Origin: Candidatus Nitricoxidivorans perseverans
GTDB taxonomy: Bacteria; Pseudomonadota; Gammaproteobacteria; Burkholderiales; Rhodocyclaceae
Assembly: GCA_030246985.1 (NCBI GenBank)
Contig: CP107246.1
Location: 1,304,282-1,368,281 of the forward strand
Reading direction: 5' to 3'
Length of the DNA: 64,000 bases
Shown here: one piece after another, positions 49,310-58,513 of the stretch
Numbering within the stretch: the first letter of the stretch is position 1
How the letters are laid out: each line of letters starts with the position of its first letter
The notes under the pieces: generated by a model
Told to the model about the DNA's origin: nothing
What the model saw: the letters and a program-made list of their open reading frames with translations, nothing else
The model's database searches: none
Made by a program: the position numbers and the translations under genes

Positions 49310-50783
49310 GAGCGATGAGCCCCGCAGACGGCAACCCGTCTTCGGCGGCTCCGAAGAACCCAACTCCCTGTTCGGCGAGATTCTCGACTGGATGCTCGCT
49401 CCGCTGCTGCTGCTCTGGCCGATCAGCATCGCCGCGACCAACCATGTCGCCAACGAGATCGCCAACCAGCCCTACGACCAGGCCCTCGCCGAGAACGTCG
49501 CCGCCATCGCGCGGCTGGTGCGCATCGTGGAGGGCCGCGCGGTCGTCAGCTTGCCCGTGCCGGTGCGGGCCGTTCTCCATACCGACAGCGAGGACACCCT
49601 GTATTTCCAGGTGCGCGGGCCACGCGGCGATATCCTGTCGGGGGACGACGAGATCCATGCCGCGCCGGGGGCCGAAAGCGCCGGCCCGGAGGAAACGCGG
49701 TTCCGCGACGATAACATCGGAGGCGAACCCGTGCGGGTCGCCTGGCGCGCGATTGCGGTCGAGCCCGGCCGTTCGCCGGCTGTCATCCAGGTGGCGGAAA
49801 CGCGCAGGAAGCGCGAAGCCCTCGCCTCGCGGATCATTTCCGGCGTCCTGCTGCCGCAGTTCGCCATCATCCCGCTGGCGGTGATCCTCGTCTGGCTCGG
49901 CCTTTCGAAGGGGCTGGCGCCGCTGGCCCGCTTCAGGCGCCAGATCGGTGAGCGCCGGCCGGGCGACTTGTCGCCGATCGCCACGCGCGGCGTGCCGGAC
50001 GAGTTGCAGCCGATGATCGTCTCCTTCAACGGCCTCATGGCGCGGTTGGAGCAGAACCTCCAGGCGCAGCAGCGATTCATCGCCGATGCCGCCCACCAGA
50101 TGAAGACGCCGCTCACCGGCCTCAAGACACAGACGGAGCTGGCCCTCAGGGAAAATGATCCGGCCCAGATGCACCGCTCGCTCGAACAGATCGCCCGCAG
50201 CACCGACCGGGCCAGCCACCTGATCCACCAGCTGCTGGCGCTGGCGCGCGCGGAATCCAGCCACGACAAGGTGCACAAGTTCGAGATGACGGACCTGGAC
50301 GCCCTGGCGCGCGATGTAGCCCGCGAATGGGTGCCGCGGGCACTGGCCGGGCGCATCGACCTGGGTTTCGAGGGAACCGACTGGCCGCTGCTGATCGATG
50401 GCGTGCCCCTGCTGCTGCGGCAGCTGCTCGACAACCTGATCGACAACGCCCTCAAATACACACCGGCCGGAGGCCGTGTCACGGTGCGCGTCCAGGCCGG
50501 GGAGCGGGCGACGATCGCGGTGGAAGATTCCGGCATCGGCATTCCGGAGGCCGACCGCGAGCGGGTTTTCGAACCTTTCTATCGCGTGCTGGGAACGGAT
50601 GCCGACGGCAGCGGCCTGGGGCTGGCCATCTGCCGGGAAATCGCCGAGCTGCATCGGGGCGACATTTCGCTGGCAGCGGGCGAGGGCGGCGCCGGCACCC
50701 GAATCGCCCTCGCTTTTCCGCGTTGCCGCAATGCCAGCCTGCTGGACGAATTCAAGCGGGTTGCCCAGGGCAACGAGCCATAA
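49296..50783 (+). CDS. Sensor histidine kinase (TctE-like, first symporter module)
   Basis: This 495-residue kinase has an N-terminal helix (ILDWMLAPLLLLWPISIAA), a periplasmic domain of the 2CSK-N/TctE type (EIANQPYDQALAENVAAIARL) and a second helix near residue 190. HAMP, an H-box (QRFIADAAHQMKTPLTGLKTQ, His near 267) and a HATPase domain (LLRQLLDNLIDNALKYTP; GSGLGLAICREIAELH) follow. The H-box with Gln before Met-Lys-Thr-Pro is common in this subfamily, whose members sense carboxylates such as tricarboxylates. Location upstream of a solute symporter supports carboxylate sensing, but the ligand is unknown. Confidence 0.9.
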
Positions 50784-50806
50784 TTGCTGCGCCGCACAAT
50801 CACCCC

Positions 50807-50823
50807 GTAAGCTTCCTGTCAGG
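50807..50823 (+). promoter_or_regulatory. Direct-repeat regulator site, symporter operon 1
   Basis: GTAAGC and GTCAGG begin 11 bases apart (50807 and 50818), the geometry bound by dimers of OmpR/PmrA-type regulators. Sixteen of nineteen bases around it match the sequence at 56269-56287 in front of the second symporter operon. It sits about 110 bases upstream of the small-subunit ATG. Confidence 0.6.
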
Positions 50824-50932
50824 ATTTTCTGTCGGAATCCGCGCCATGGCGGGTTTTGGCGGGGGTAATTCCGGAGCCGGCAGCCAGTGGTCGCGTATGA
50901 CCAACGGAATAAATCCAAAGGAGGAAATGTCC

Positions 50933-51196
50933 ATGCAACTTTCGCAGAAGCATGTCGAGTACTGGCACCGGAACCTCAAGGTGACGGGCATCCTGCTCGC
51001 CATCTGGTTCATCGTAACCTTCGTGGCGGGCTGGTACGCCCGCGAGCTGAACGAGATCACCTTCCTCGGCCCGCTGGGCTTCTACATGGGCGCCCAGGGC
51101 TCGCTGATCGTCTACGTGGCCATCATCTGGTTCTACGCCCGCTACATGAACAACCTGGACCAGGAATACGGCGTCCATGAAGGGGAGGAAGAATAA
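50933..51196 (+). CDS. DUF4212 small subunit of a solute symporter
   Basis: This 87-residue membrane protein has two hydrophobic helices (ILLAIWFIVTFVAGWYA and SLIVYVAIIWFYARYM) and the family core FLGPLGFYMGAQGS. DUF4212 proteins occur as small partners of VC_2705-type sodium:solute symporters, which is the next gene. AAAGGAGG is spaced 8-9 bases from the ATG at 50933; an earlier ATG at 50927 is too close to the ribosome site. Its stop shares one base with the symporter start. Confidence 0.9.
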   Translation: MQLSQKHVEYWHRNLKVTGILLAIWFIVTFVAGWYARELNEITFLGPLGFYMGAQGSLIVYVAIIWFYARYMNNLDQEYGVHEGEEE

Positions 51197-53304
51197 TGGC
51201 CAACGTCTCTCAAGCGCAGTTCTTCCAGAACCTGAAGAAGTACTACACGTTCTACACGGGCGGCTTCATCGCCTTCGTCATCATCGTCGCCATCCTCGAA
51301 CAGATGGGTGTGCCGAACAAGGCGCTGGGCTACATGTTCCTGTTCGCCACCATCCTGCTCTACGCCGGCATCGGATTCATGTCGAAGACGGCCGACGTCG
51401 GCGAGTACTACGTCGCGGGCCGCCGCGTGCCGGCGCTGTTCAACGGCATGGCGACCGGCGCCGACTGGATGTCGGCGGCGAGCTTCATCGGCATGGCCGG
51501 CACGCTGTATGCCTCGGGCTATGACGGCCTCGCGTTCGTCATGGGCTGGACGGGCGGCTACTGCCTGGTGGCGCTGTTCCTGGCGCCTTACCTGCGCAAG
51601 TTCGGCCAGTTCACGATCCCGGACTTCCTCGGCGCGCGCTACGGCGGCAATATACCGCGCACCATCGGCGTGTTCGCCGCCGTGGTGTGTTCCTTCACCT
51701 ACGTGATCGCGCAGATCTACGGCGTCGGCCTCATCACCAGCCGCTTCACGGGCCTGGAGTTCGGCATCGGCGTGTTCGTCGGCCTGGCCGGCATCCTGGT
51801 CTGTTCCTTCCTCGGCGGTATGAAGGCGGTGACCTGGACCCAGGTGGCCCAGTACATCATCCTGATCTTCGCCTACATGATCCCCGTGGTCTGGCTGTCG
51901 GTGAAGGACACCGGCAACCCGATCCCGCAGATCGCCGCCTACACCTCGGCCCTGCCCAAGGTGACGGCGCTGGAGAAGGAGTTCAACGACAAGGCCACGC
52001 CCAAGGGCGCCAAGGAAGAGGAAGTGCGGGCGATCTTCCGCGACAGGGCCGCCGCCGCGGATGCGAAGCTCAAGGGTCTTGAGGCGGGCGGCGCGGCCTT
52101 CCTGGCCGAAGAGAAGAAAAAGGTCGAGGACAAGGCCGCGGCGCTGAAGGCCGCCGAGGCACCCGACGCCAAGGCCATCGAGTCCGCCGAGAAGGCGCTC
52201 AAGGATTTCCCGTCCGATCAGGACAAGGCCAAGGCCGCCTGGAAGAAGGATCTTGACGGGGCCAAGGCCAAGGCCGCCGCCGTCAAGGCCCATGCCGAGC
52301 CCTTCGCCGCCACCGGCAAGACGCCGGAGGAGGTCGAAAAGGCTCGCGGCGTCGCCAAGAAGAACTTCCTGGCGCTGGTCCTCTGCCTGATGGTGGGCAC
52401 CGCCGCGCTGCCGCACATCCTCATGCGCTACTACACGACCCCGTCGGTCAAGGAAGCGCGCGTCTCGGTGTTCTGGTCGCTGTTCTTCATCTTCCTGCTC
52501 TACTTCACGGCGCCCGCACTCGGCATCCTGGTCAAGTACGAGGTCTACAACAACCTGGTCGGATCGAGCTTCGCGCAACTGCCCGCGTGGGTTTCCAACT
52601 GGGCGACGGTGGACAAGACGCTGATGGCGATCACCGACATCAACAAGGATGGCCTCGTCCAACTCGCGGAAATCACCATCGGCACCGACCTCGTCGTGCT
52701 GGCGACGCCGGAGATCGCGGGCCTGCCCTATGTGATCTCGGGTCTGGTGGCGGCCGGCGGCCTCGCTGCGGCGCTCTCCACCGCCGACGGCCTGCTGCTG
52801 ACCATCGCCAACGCGCTATCGCACGACGTCTATTACAAGATGATCGATCCGAACGCGCCGACGACCCGCCGCCTGGTGGTGTCCAAGGCCCTGCTCCTCG
52901 TGGTGGCGCTGGTGGCCGCCTGGGTGACCAGCCTCAAGCCGGGCGACATCCTGTTCCTGGTGGGCGCGGCCTTCTCGCTGGCGGCCTCGGGCTTCTTCCC
53001 GGCGCTGGTGGCGGGGGTGTTCTGGAAACGGGCCAACAAGCTGGGCGCCATCGTCGGCATGCTCGCGGGACTGGGCATCTGCATGTACTACATGTATATC
53101 ACCTATCCGTTCTTCGGCGTCAATGCGCCCAAGTGGTGGGACATCAATCCGATCTCCGCCGGTATCTTCGGCATTCCCGCCGGCATCATCGGCGTGATCG
53201 TCGGCTCGCTCATCTCGCCCGCGCCGAACAAGGAGGTGCAGGAACTGGTGGATCACGTCCGCTATCCGAATCTGGAAGGCGACATCAACACCGCCGCCGT
53301 CTGA
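51196..53304 (+). CDS. VC_2705-type sodium:solute (carboxylate) symporter with inserted helical domain
   Basis: This 702-residue SSS-family symporter is paired with DUF4212. The N-terminal core (YYVAGRRVPALFNGMATGADWMSAASFIGMAG) and the later LVAAGGLAAALSTADGLLLTIANALSHDVYYK are typical. Between them, residues about 256-390 form a hydrophilic Ala/Lys/Glu-rich helical insert absent from ordinary ActP. Residues 481-492 form a canonical EF-hand loop (DINKDGLVQLAE) between membrane segments. The substrate is probably a short carboxylate such as acetate, inferred from family and neighbours. A terminator follows. Confidence 0.9.
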   Translation: MANVSQAQFFQNLKKYYTFYTGGFIAFVIIVAILEQMGVPNKALGYMFLFATILLYAGIGFMSKTADVGEYYVAGRRVPALFNGMATGADWMSAASFIGMAGTLYASGYDGLAFVMGWTGGYCLVALFLAPYLRKFGQFTIPDFLGARYGGNIPRTIGVFAAVVCSFTYVIAQIYGVGLITSRFTGLEFGIGVFVGLAGILVCSFLGGMKAVTWTQVAQYIILIFAYMIPVVWLSVKDTGNPIPQIAAYTSALPKVTALEKEFNDKATPKGAKEEEVRAIFRDRAAAADAKLKGLEAGGAAFLAEEKKKVEDKAAALKAAEAPDAKAIESAEKALKDFPSDQDKAKAAWKKDLDGAKAKAAAVKAHAEPFAATGKTPEEVEKARGVAKKNFLALVLCLMVGTAALPHILMRYYTTPSVKEARVSVFWSLFFIFLLYFTAPALGILVKYEVYNNLVGSSFAQLPAWVSNWATVDKTLMAITDINKDGLVQLAEITIGTDLVVLATPEIAGLPYVISGLVAAGGLAAALSTADGLLLTIANALSHDVYYKMIDPNAPTTRRLVVSKALLLVVALVAAWVTSLKPGDILFLVGAAFSLAASGFFPALVAGVFWKRANKLGAIVGMLAGLGICMYYMYITYPFFGVNAPKWWDINPISAGIFGIPAGIIGVIVGSLISPAPNKEVQELVDHVRYPNLEGDINTAAV

Positions 53305-53324
53305 TCGCATCAACCAACCCCGTC

Positions 53325-53351
53325 AAGGCCCGCCGCGAGGCGGGCCTTTTT
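53325..53351 (+). terminator. Intrinsic terminator after symporter operon 1
   Basis: AAGGCCCGCC (53325-53334) pairs with GGCGGGCCTT (53339-53348) around a GCGA tetraloop, followed by a run of Ts. The T-run ends only five bases before the ATG of the next regulator. Confidence 0.92.
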
Positions 53352-53355
53352 ACTT

Positions 53356-54030
53356 ATGCGTCTGCTGCTGATCGAGGACGACCTCCCGCTTTCCGATGCC
53401 CTGGCCCGCGCGCTTCGGCAGGCGGGCTACGACGTCGAGACCGCCGGAAACGCCGTGGAGGCCTGCCGGAAGCTCTCGGCCGGGCAGTACGATCTGGCCA
53501 TCCTCGACCTGGGCCTGCCCGACCTGGACGGCAGCGAAGTGGTGAGGCATCTGGCGCGGCTGGAAGCCGGCACGCCGGTGCTGGTGCTGTCCGCACGCGA
53601 CGGGCTCGACGAACGCGTGCGGCTGCTCGACCTCGGCGCCGACGACTACCTCGTCAAGCCGGCGGCCATGGACGAGTTCCTCGCCCGCGTGCGCGCCGCC
53701 CTGCGGCGGCGGCGCAAGGACGACGACACCCGGGTCGCGCTGGGCCGCCTGAGCCTGGACATGGAAGGACGGCGCGCCTTCCTGGCCGGCCAGCCCATGG
53801 ACCTCCACGGACGCGAATGGGCGCTCCTGGCCTTTTTGGCGGGCCGCCCCGACCGGGTGATTTCCAGGGAAGACGTCGCCCAGGCCCTTTACCGCGCCGG
53901 CGAGCGCGTTTCAGAAAACGCGGTGGACCAGATCGTGTCCCGCTTCCGCAAGCGGCTGGCCGAGGCCGGCCTGCGCCTGCGCACGGTGCGCGGCCTGGGC
54001 TACTACCTGGAAACCGGCCATGACGAATAG
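53356..54030 (+). CDS. OmpR-family response regulator (second symporter module)
   Basis: This 224-residue regulator starts MRLLLIEDDLPLSDALARAL. Phospho-Asp is in AILDLGLPDLDG near residue 51, Lys in YLVKPAAM, and the C-terminal winged helix includes ENAVDQIVSRFRKRLAEAGLRLRTVRGLGYYL. It is closely similar in plan to the regulator at 48626. No ribosome site is visible because the terminator of the preceding operon occupies the leader. The kinase start overlaps its end by 11 bases. Confidence 0.9.
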   Translation: MRLLLIEDDLPLSDALARALRQAGYDVETAGNAVEACRKLSAGQYDLAILDLGLPDLDGSEVVRHLARLEAGTPVLVLSARDGLDERVRLLDLGADDYLVKPAAMDEFLARVRAALRRRRKDDDTRVALGRLSLDMEGRRAFLAGQPMDLHGREWALLAFLAGRPDRVISREDVAQALYRAGERVSENAVDQIVSRFRKRLAEAGLRLRTVRGLGYYLETGHDE

Positions 54031-55372
54031 CCTGCGGGGGCATCTGCTGGCCCTGCTGCTGCCGGTCGCCGTCGCCGCCCTGCTGGTCGGCACCGTGGCG
54101 GTGTACCTGATCGCCTCCGGCGCCTCGTCCGAATCGCTCGACCAGGGGCTGGCGGACGCCGCCCGGATTTACGCGGACGATCTCCGGAAGCATCCGGAAA
54201 GCCCCGGACGGGACCTGCCGCCGCTGGCGCAGCGGATGCTGATGGCCTCGCCGGGAGACCGGCTGTTCTTCTCCCTCCAGGATGCGGCCGGCCGGTTGCT
54301 GGCCGGCGAGGGCCGGCTCGCCGACGACCTGCCCTGGGGCACGCTCCAGGCGCCCGCGTTCTTCGACGTCACGCACGGCGGCTACTGGCTGCGCGGCATC
54401 TCGGTGGTTTTCGACGCCGGCGGGCGGGCGCTGCACCTGACCCTGGCGACCACCGCCCTGCGGCGGGAAAAGCTGATGGGCGACATTTTCCTCGGCATGG
54501 TGGCCCCGCAGATGGCGCTGTTCCTGCTCACGATCCTGCTGGTGTGGGCCGGCGTGCGCCATGCCCTCGCGCCGCTGGCGGCGCTGCGCGCCGAGATCGG
54601 GCGTCGTTCCGACCAGGACCTCCGGCCCCTGGACCCGAAGGCCGCCCCGCGGGAATTGCGGCCCATCGTCGAGGACATCAACCATCTGTTCACGCGGCTG
54701 GATCGCGCCATCGAATCGCAGCGGCATTTCATCGCCGACGCCGCCCATCAGCTGCGAACCCCCGTCGCCGGCCTGCTGGCGCAGGTCGAGGCCGCCGGGC
54801 CGCCGGGCGATGTCGCCCTGGCCGCCACCGCCCGGCGCCTGTCGCGCCTGGTGGGCCAGCTGCTCGCCCTTTCGCGCGCCGATCCGGGCGTCGAGCCGGC
54901 GCGGGAGGACTTCGATCTGGACGCGCTGGTGCGCGAGTCCGCAAACGACTGGCTGCCGCTCGCTTTCCGGCGCGACATGGACATGCGGTTCGATCTTTCC
55001 GCCACCCCGGTCAGGGGATCGCGCCACGCATTCCGGGAGATGCTGGCCAATCTTCTCGACAACGCCATCCGCTACGGGCGGCGGCGCGGACGCATCGCGG
55101 TGAGCTGTTTCGCCGAAGGGGGCGAAGCGGTCCTCCGGGTGGACGACGACGGCCCCGGAATCCCGGAGGGCCAGCGGGAACGGGTGTTCGAGCGGTTCTG
55201 CCGGCTTCCCGGTCCGGCGGCGGAAGGGTGCGGCCTCGGACTGGCCATCGTCCGGGAGCTGGCGCGGCAGCACGGCGCAAAAGTCAGTCTCGGCGAAACG
55301 GCGGAACTCGGCGGCCTGCGGGTGGAAGTGCGGTTGCCGATCAAAACGGCAGATCGGGGACCAGATGCCTGA
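54020..55372 (+). CDS. Sensor histidine kinase (TctE-like, second symporter module)
   Basis: This 450-residue kinase has two membrane helices (about 8-32 and 158-178) around a 2CSK-N-type periplasmic domain (SSESLDQGLADAARIYADDLRKHP). An H-box (QRHFIADAAHQLRTPVAGLLAQ, His near 240) and a HATPase domain (EMLANLLDNAIRYGRRRG; DDDGPGIPEGQRERVFERF; GLGLAIVRELA) follow. It pairs with the regulator it overlaps. The 3' end overlaps the convergent TPR gene by 32 bases. It is the second TctE-like kinase in 6 kb, each linked to a symporter operon. Confidence 0.9.
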   Translation: MTNSLRGHLLALLLPVAVAALLVGTVAVYLIASGASSESLDQGLADAARIYADDLRKHPESPGRDLPPLAQRMLMASPGDRLFFSLQDAAGRLLAGEGRLADDLPWGTLQAPAFFDVTHGGYWLRGISVVFDAGGRALHLTLATTALRREKLMGDIFLGMVAPQMALFLLTILLVWAGVRHALAPLAALRAEIGRRSDQDLRPLDPKAAPRELRPIVEDINHLFTRLDRAIESQRHFIADAAHQLRTPVAGLLAQVEAAGPPGDVALAATARRLSRLVGQLLALSRADPGVEPAREDFDLDALVRESANDWLPLAFRRDMDMRFDLSATPVRGSRHAFREMLANLLDNAIRYGRRRGRIAVSCFAEGGEAVLRVDDDGPGIPEGQRERVFERFCRLPGPAAEGCGLGLAIVRELARQHGAKVSLGETAELGGLRVEVRLPIKTADRGPDA

Positions 55373-55943
55373 GGTCGGCGCGTTCCGCGTCCTGCACCAG
55401 CTTGCGGGCGCGCTTGGGGTCGAACGTCACGAGGCGTTCGACGACGGCCCTGACGCCGTCCGGATCGTTGGCGTGGTGGCGGGCCATGCCCAGCTGGTAG
55501 AAGCCCTCGCCGTGGAGCGGTTGCAATTCGGCCACTTTTTCGAAGGCCGCCGCCGCCGCGGCATGCTCGCCCAGCCGGGCCTGCGCCAGCCCGAGGCCGT
55601 ACCAGGCGCGGTCGAGGCCGGGCTTCAACCGCACGGCTTCGTCGAACGCGGCGGCGGCCTCGCGCGGCCTGCCCATCTCCTCGCGCACGAAGCCGAGGTT
55701 GAAGTGGCTGTCGGCGTCGCCGGGGGCCAGCCGCAGGGCTTCCAGGTACCATTCTTCCGCCACGTCGAAGCGCTTCTTGCGGGCGGCGATGAAGGCCAGG
55801 TGGCGCGCCGCCTCGACGTCGTCCGGCTTCAGCCGGTAGGCGACGGCGTACTCCTCGAAGGCGCGCGCCTCGCGGCCGAAAAAGTGGAACAGCCAGGCGC
55901 GGGCATAATGGCGCCAGTGTTCGAAATCCATCCGCATCTCCAT
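55341..55943 (-). CDS. Tetratricopeptide-repeat protein
   Basis: This 200-residue soluble protein has about four consecutive TPR units from residue 15 to 160 (FEEYAVAYRLKPDDVEAARHLAFIA; EEWYLEALRLAPGDADSHFNLGFV; AAAFDEAVRLKPGLDRAWYGLGLAQ; AAAFEKVAELQPLHGEGFYQLGMAR). A short charged tail follows. No catalytic domain is seen, and partner proteins are unknown. In-frame ATGs at 55943, 55937 and 55931 are all possible starts. It is divergent from the small membrane protein at 55979. Confidence 0.8.
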   Translation of the reverse strand: MEMRMDFEHWRHYARAWLFHFFGREARAFEEYAVAYRLKPDDVEAARHLAFIAARKKRFDVAEEWYLEALRLAPGDADSHFNLGFVREEMGRPREAAAAFDEAVRLKPGLDRAWYGLGLAQARLGEHAAAAAAFEKVAELQPLHGEGFYQLGMARHHANDPDGVRAVVERLVTFDPKRARKLVQDAERADLRHLVPDLPF

Positions 55944-55978
55944 TGAACCTCGTTGGACAAACCCGTCCGGACAATACC

Positions 55979-56263
55979 ATGTCGAATCCCGAACTGCTCA
56001 TCCTCTCCGCCCTGCGCGTCCTGGTCGAGGTGGCCCTGCTGTCGCTGCTGGCCCAGGGGGCCGTCGGACTGCTGTCGGGCGCCCGGCGCCAGGCCAATCC
56101 CATCTACCGGTTGTTCCAGGTGGTGACCCGGCCGGTGATCCGCATCGCCCGCTTCGTCACGCCGCGGGCCGTCATCGACAGGCACATCCCATTCGTCGCA
56201 TTCTTCCTGCTCTTCTGGCTCTGGATCTTCCTCGCCTGGGCCAAGCGGTTCCTGGCCGCCTGA
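55979..56263 (+). CDS. Small membrane protein of unknown function
   Basis: This 94-residue protein has two hydrophobic segments (LILSALRVLVEVALLSLLAQGAVGLL and HIPFVAFFLLFWLWIFLAWA). They are separated by a basic amphipathic stretch (NPIYRLFQVVTRPVIRIARFVTPRAVID). That middle part resembles the pattern in YggT-type proteins, but similarity is too short to name it. It precedes the second symporter operon by 98 bases and may be expressed separately. Confidence 0.7.
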   Translation: MSNPELLILSALRVLVEVALLSLLAQGAVGLLSGARRQANPIYRLFQVVTRPVIRIARFVTPRAVIDRHIPFVAFFLLFWLWIFLAWAKRFLAA

Positions 56264-56270
56264 CACCGCC

Positions 56271-56309
56271 GTAAGCCTGCTGACAGGTTCCCGTAAGGGC
56301 TGCGTCAGC
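56271..56309 (+). promoter_or_regulatory. Four in-phase hexamer repeats before symporter operon 2
   Basis: GTAAGC, GACAGG, GTAAGG and GTCAGC begin at 56271, 56282, 56293 and 56304, exactly 11 bases apart, so all four face the same side of the helix. This is the expected layout for two adjacent dimers of an OmpR-family regulator. The DUF485 ATG is 53 bases downstream. Confidence 0.7.
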
Positions 56310-56361
56310 CCCTCCTTCCATGATCGCCGCTCAGCTCGGCTGATCATTCAAGGAGGGGTCC

Positions 56362-56676
56362 ATGCAACACAGCGACATTCACGACAGGATTCGGGCCAAC
56401 CCGAAGTTCCAGGCGTTCGTCGAAAAGCGCAACGCCTATTCGATCCTCATGGCCGCGCTGGGCGCCCTGGCCTATTACGGTTTCATCCTGCTGGTGGCCT
56501 TCGACAAGGAATTCCTCGCCTCGAAGATGAGCGCCGGCGCGGTGACCAGCATCGGCATCCCCATCGGGGTCGGCGTGATCGTATTCACCATCATCATCAC
56601 CTGGATCTACGTGCGCCGCGCCAACAGCGAGTTCGACGCCACGAACGATGAAATCATCGCGGAGGCGCAGAAATAA
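56362..56676 (+). CDS. DUF485 small membrane protein, ActP partner (YjcH-like)
   Basis: This 104-residue protein has two membrane helices ([19 protein letters not shown] and [20 protein letters not shown]) and the DUF485 core around [18 protein letters not shown]485 proteins are encoded just before acetate permease ActP in many proteobacteria (yjcH-actP). AAGGAGGGG is located six bases ahead of the ATG, a very strong site. The symporter starts one base after its stop. Confidence 0.92.
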   Translation: MQHSDIHDRIRANPKFQAFVEKRNAYSILMAALGALAYYGFILLVAFDKEFLASKMSAGAVTSIGIPIGVGVIVFTIIITWIYVRRANSEFDATNDEIIAEAQK

Positions 56677-56677
56677 A

Positions 56678-58360
56678 ATGACCCATCTGCAACGCATCAT
56701 CGCGGCCGTTGCCGCCCTTTCCGTGGCCGGCGTCGCCTATGCGGCCGGTCCCGACGTCGGCCAGGCGCAGAAGCAGGCCACCAACTGGACCGCCATCATG
56801 ATGTTCGGCATCTTCGTCGGCATCACGCTCTGGATCACCAAGTGGGCGGCGGGCCGGACCCGGACGGCGTCGGACTTCTACACCGCCGGCGGCGGCATCA
56901 CCGGCTTCCAGAACGGCCTGGCGATCGCCGGCGACTACATGTCGGCGGCCTCGTTCCTCGGCATTTCGGCGCTGGTGTTCGGCTCCGGCTTCGACGGCCT
57001 GATCTTCTCGATCGGCTGGCTGGTCGGCTGGCCCGTCCTCACCTTCCTGATGGCGGAGCGCCTGCGAAACCTCGGCAGGTTCACCTTCGCCGACGTCGCC
57101 GGCTACCGCTTCGACGCCGGCCCGATCCGCACCTTCGCGGCTTCCGGCTCGCTCGTCGTGGTGGCCTTCTACCTGATCGCCCAGATGGTCGGCGCCGGCC
57201 AGCTCATCAAGCTGCTGTTCGGGCTCGACTATATCGTGGCGGTGAGCATGGTCGGCGCGATCATGATGATCTACGTGCTGTTTGGCGGCATGACGGCGAC
57301 GACCTGGGTGCAGATCATCAAGGCCTGCATGCTTCTCACCGGCGCGACCTTCATGGCGCTGGCGGTGATGTTCCAGTTCGGCTTCAGCCCCGAGGCGATG
57401 TTCACCAAGGCGGTCGAGGTGCATTCGAAGAAGGACGCCATCATGGGCCCCGGCGCGCTGATCACCGATCCGGTCTCGGCGATCTCCGTCGGCATGGCGC
57501 TTATGTTCGGCACCGCCGGCCTGCCGCACATCCTGATGCGGTTCTTCACCGTACCCAACGCCAAGGAGGCCCGCAAGTCCGTGGCCTGGGCGACGACCTG
57601 GATCGGCTACTTCTACATCCTCACCTTCATCATCGGCTTCGGCGCCATCACCAACCTGATCCCCAACCCGGCGGACTACTTCGTCGGCGGCGAGATCGCC
57701 AAAGGCCTGAAGGGCGGCGGCAACATGGCCGCGGTGCATCTGTCCAGGGCGGTGGGCGGCGACCTGTTCATGGGCTTCATCTCCGCCGTGGCCTTCGCCA
57801 CCATCCTCGCCGTGGTGGCGGGACTGACTTTGTCCGGCGCCTCGGCCGTGTCGCACGACCTCTACGCTTCGGTGTGGCGCCACGGCAACGTCGATTCCGC
57901 GACCGAGCTGCGCGTGTCGCGCATCACGACGGTGTGCCTGGGCATCTTCGCCGTGCTGCTCGGCATCGTGTTCGAAAAGCAGAACGTCGCCTTCATGGTG
58001 ATGCTGGCCTTCGCCGTGGCCTGCTCGGCCAACTTCCCGGTGCTGTTCATGTCCGTGCTGTGGAAGGACTGCACCACGCGGGGCGCGGTGGCGGGCGGCA
58101 CGGTCGGCCTCGTCAGCTCGGTGGCGCTGACCATCCTCTCCCCGGCCGTCTGGGAAGCCTCGCTCGGCCATCCGAAAGGCTCGGCGCTGTATCCCTACGC
58201 CTCGTCGGCGATCTTCTCGATGACCGCGGCCTTCCTCGTCATCTGGATCGTCTCGAAGCTGGACAACAGCGAGCAGGCGAAGAAGGAGCGCGCGCTGTAC
58301 CCAGCCCAGCAGATCCGTTCCGAGACGGGCATGGGCGCAGGCGCCGCCTCGGCCCACTGA
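56678..58360 (+). CDS. actP: ActP-type cation/acetate symporter
   Basis: This 560-residue SSS-family permease has about thirteen membrane helices. An N-terminal signal-like segment ([19 protein letters not shown]) is typical of ActP. Conserved blocks are [60 protein letters not shown] and [19 protein letters not shown]. It has no helical insert and no EF-hand loop, unlike the other symporter at 51196. Predicted substrates are acetate and related short monocarboxylates. The tRNA-Phe gene follows after 42 bases. Confidence 0.93.
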   Translation: MTHLQRIIAAVAALSVAGVAYAAGPDVGQAQKQATNWTAIMMFGIFVGITLWITKWAAGRTRTASDFYTAGGGITGFQNGLAIAGDYMSAASFLGISALVFGSGFDGLIFSIGWLVGWPVLTFLMAERLRNLGRFTFADVAGYRFDAGPIRTFAASGSLVVVAFYLIAQMVGAGQLIKLLFGLDYIVAVSMVGAIMMIYVLFGGMTATTWVQIIKACMLLTGATFMALAVMFQFGFSPEAMFTKAVEVHSKKDAIMGPGALITDPVSAISVGMALMFGTAGLPHILMRFFTVPNAKEARKSVAWATTWIGYFYILTFIIGFGAITNLIPNPADYFVGGEIAKGLKGGGNMAAVHLSRAVGGDLFMGFISAVAFATILAVVAGLTLSGASAVSHDLYASVWRHGNVDSATELRVSRITTVCLGIFAVLLGIVFEKQNVAFMVMLAFAVACSANFPVLFMSVLWKDCTTRGAVAGGTVGLVSSVALTILSPAVWEASLGHPKGSALYPYASSAIFSMTAAFLVIWIVSKLDNSEQAKKERALYPAQQIRSETGMGAGAASAH

Positions 58361-58384
58361 CTTACCGCCGCGCCCGCAATCCGT

Positions 58385-58390
58385 TATAAT
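58385..58390 (+). promoter_or_regulatory. -10 element of the tRNA-Phe promoter
   Basis: TATAAT is a perfect -10 hexamer placed 12 bases before the mature tRNA. A poor -35 (TTACCG at 58362-58367) stands 17 bases upstream. Confidence 0.7.
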
Positions 58391-58402
58391 GCGCCGCCTT
58401 CC

Positions 58403-58478
58403 GGCCAGTTAGCTCAGTTGGTAGAGCAGCGGATTGAAAATCCGCGTGTCCTTGGTTCGATTCCGAGACTGGCCACCA
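58403..58478 (+). tRNA. tRNA-Phe (GAA)
   Basis: This is a 76-base tRNA with encoded CCA. The acceptor stem GGCCAGT pairs with ACTGGCC, and the D-arm reads AGCTCAGTTGGTAGAGC. The anticodon arm CGGAT-TTGAAAA-TCCG carries the anticodon GAA, and the T-arm contains GGTTCGATTCC. The downstream composition shift suggests that it marks the edge of an integrated region. Confidence 0.98.
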
Positions 58479-58484
58479 AAATTT

Positions 58485-58513
58485 AACGCCCAACCCTTCT
58501 CGGTTGGGCGTTT
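58485..58513 (+). terminator. Intrinsic terminator of tRNA-Phe
   Basis: AACGCCCAACC (58485-58495) pairs with GGTTGGGCGTT (58502-58512) over 11 bp with a six-base loop, followed by a short T tract. It lies 6 bases beyond the tRNA CCA. Confidence 0.9.

Noticed and set aside
50850..50870. Possible sigma-54 element (TGGCGGGTTTTGGC) before symporter operon 1
   Set aside because: GG to GC spacing is nine bases rather than the required ten, and neither regulator nearby is of the NtrC type.
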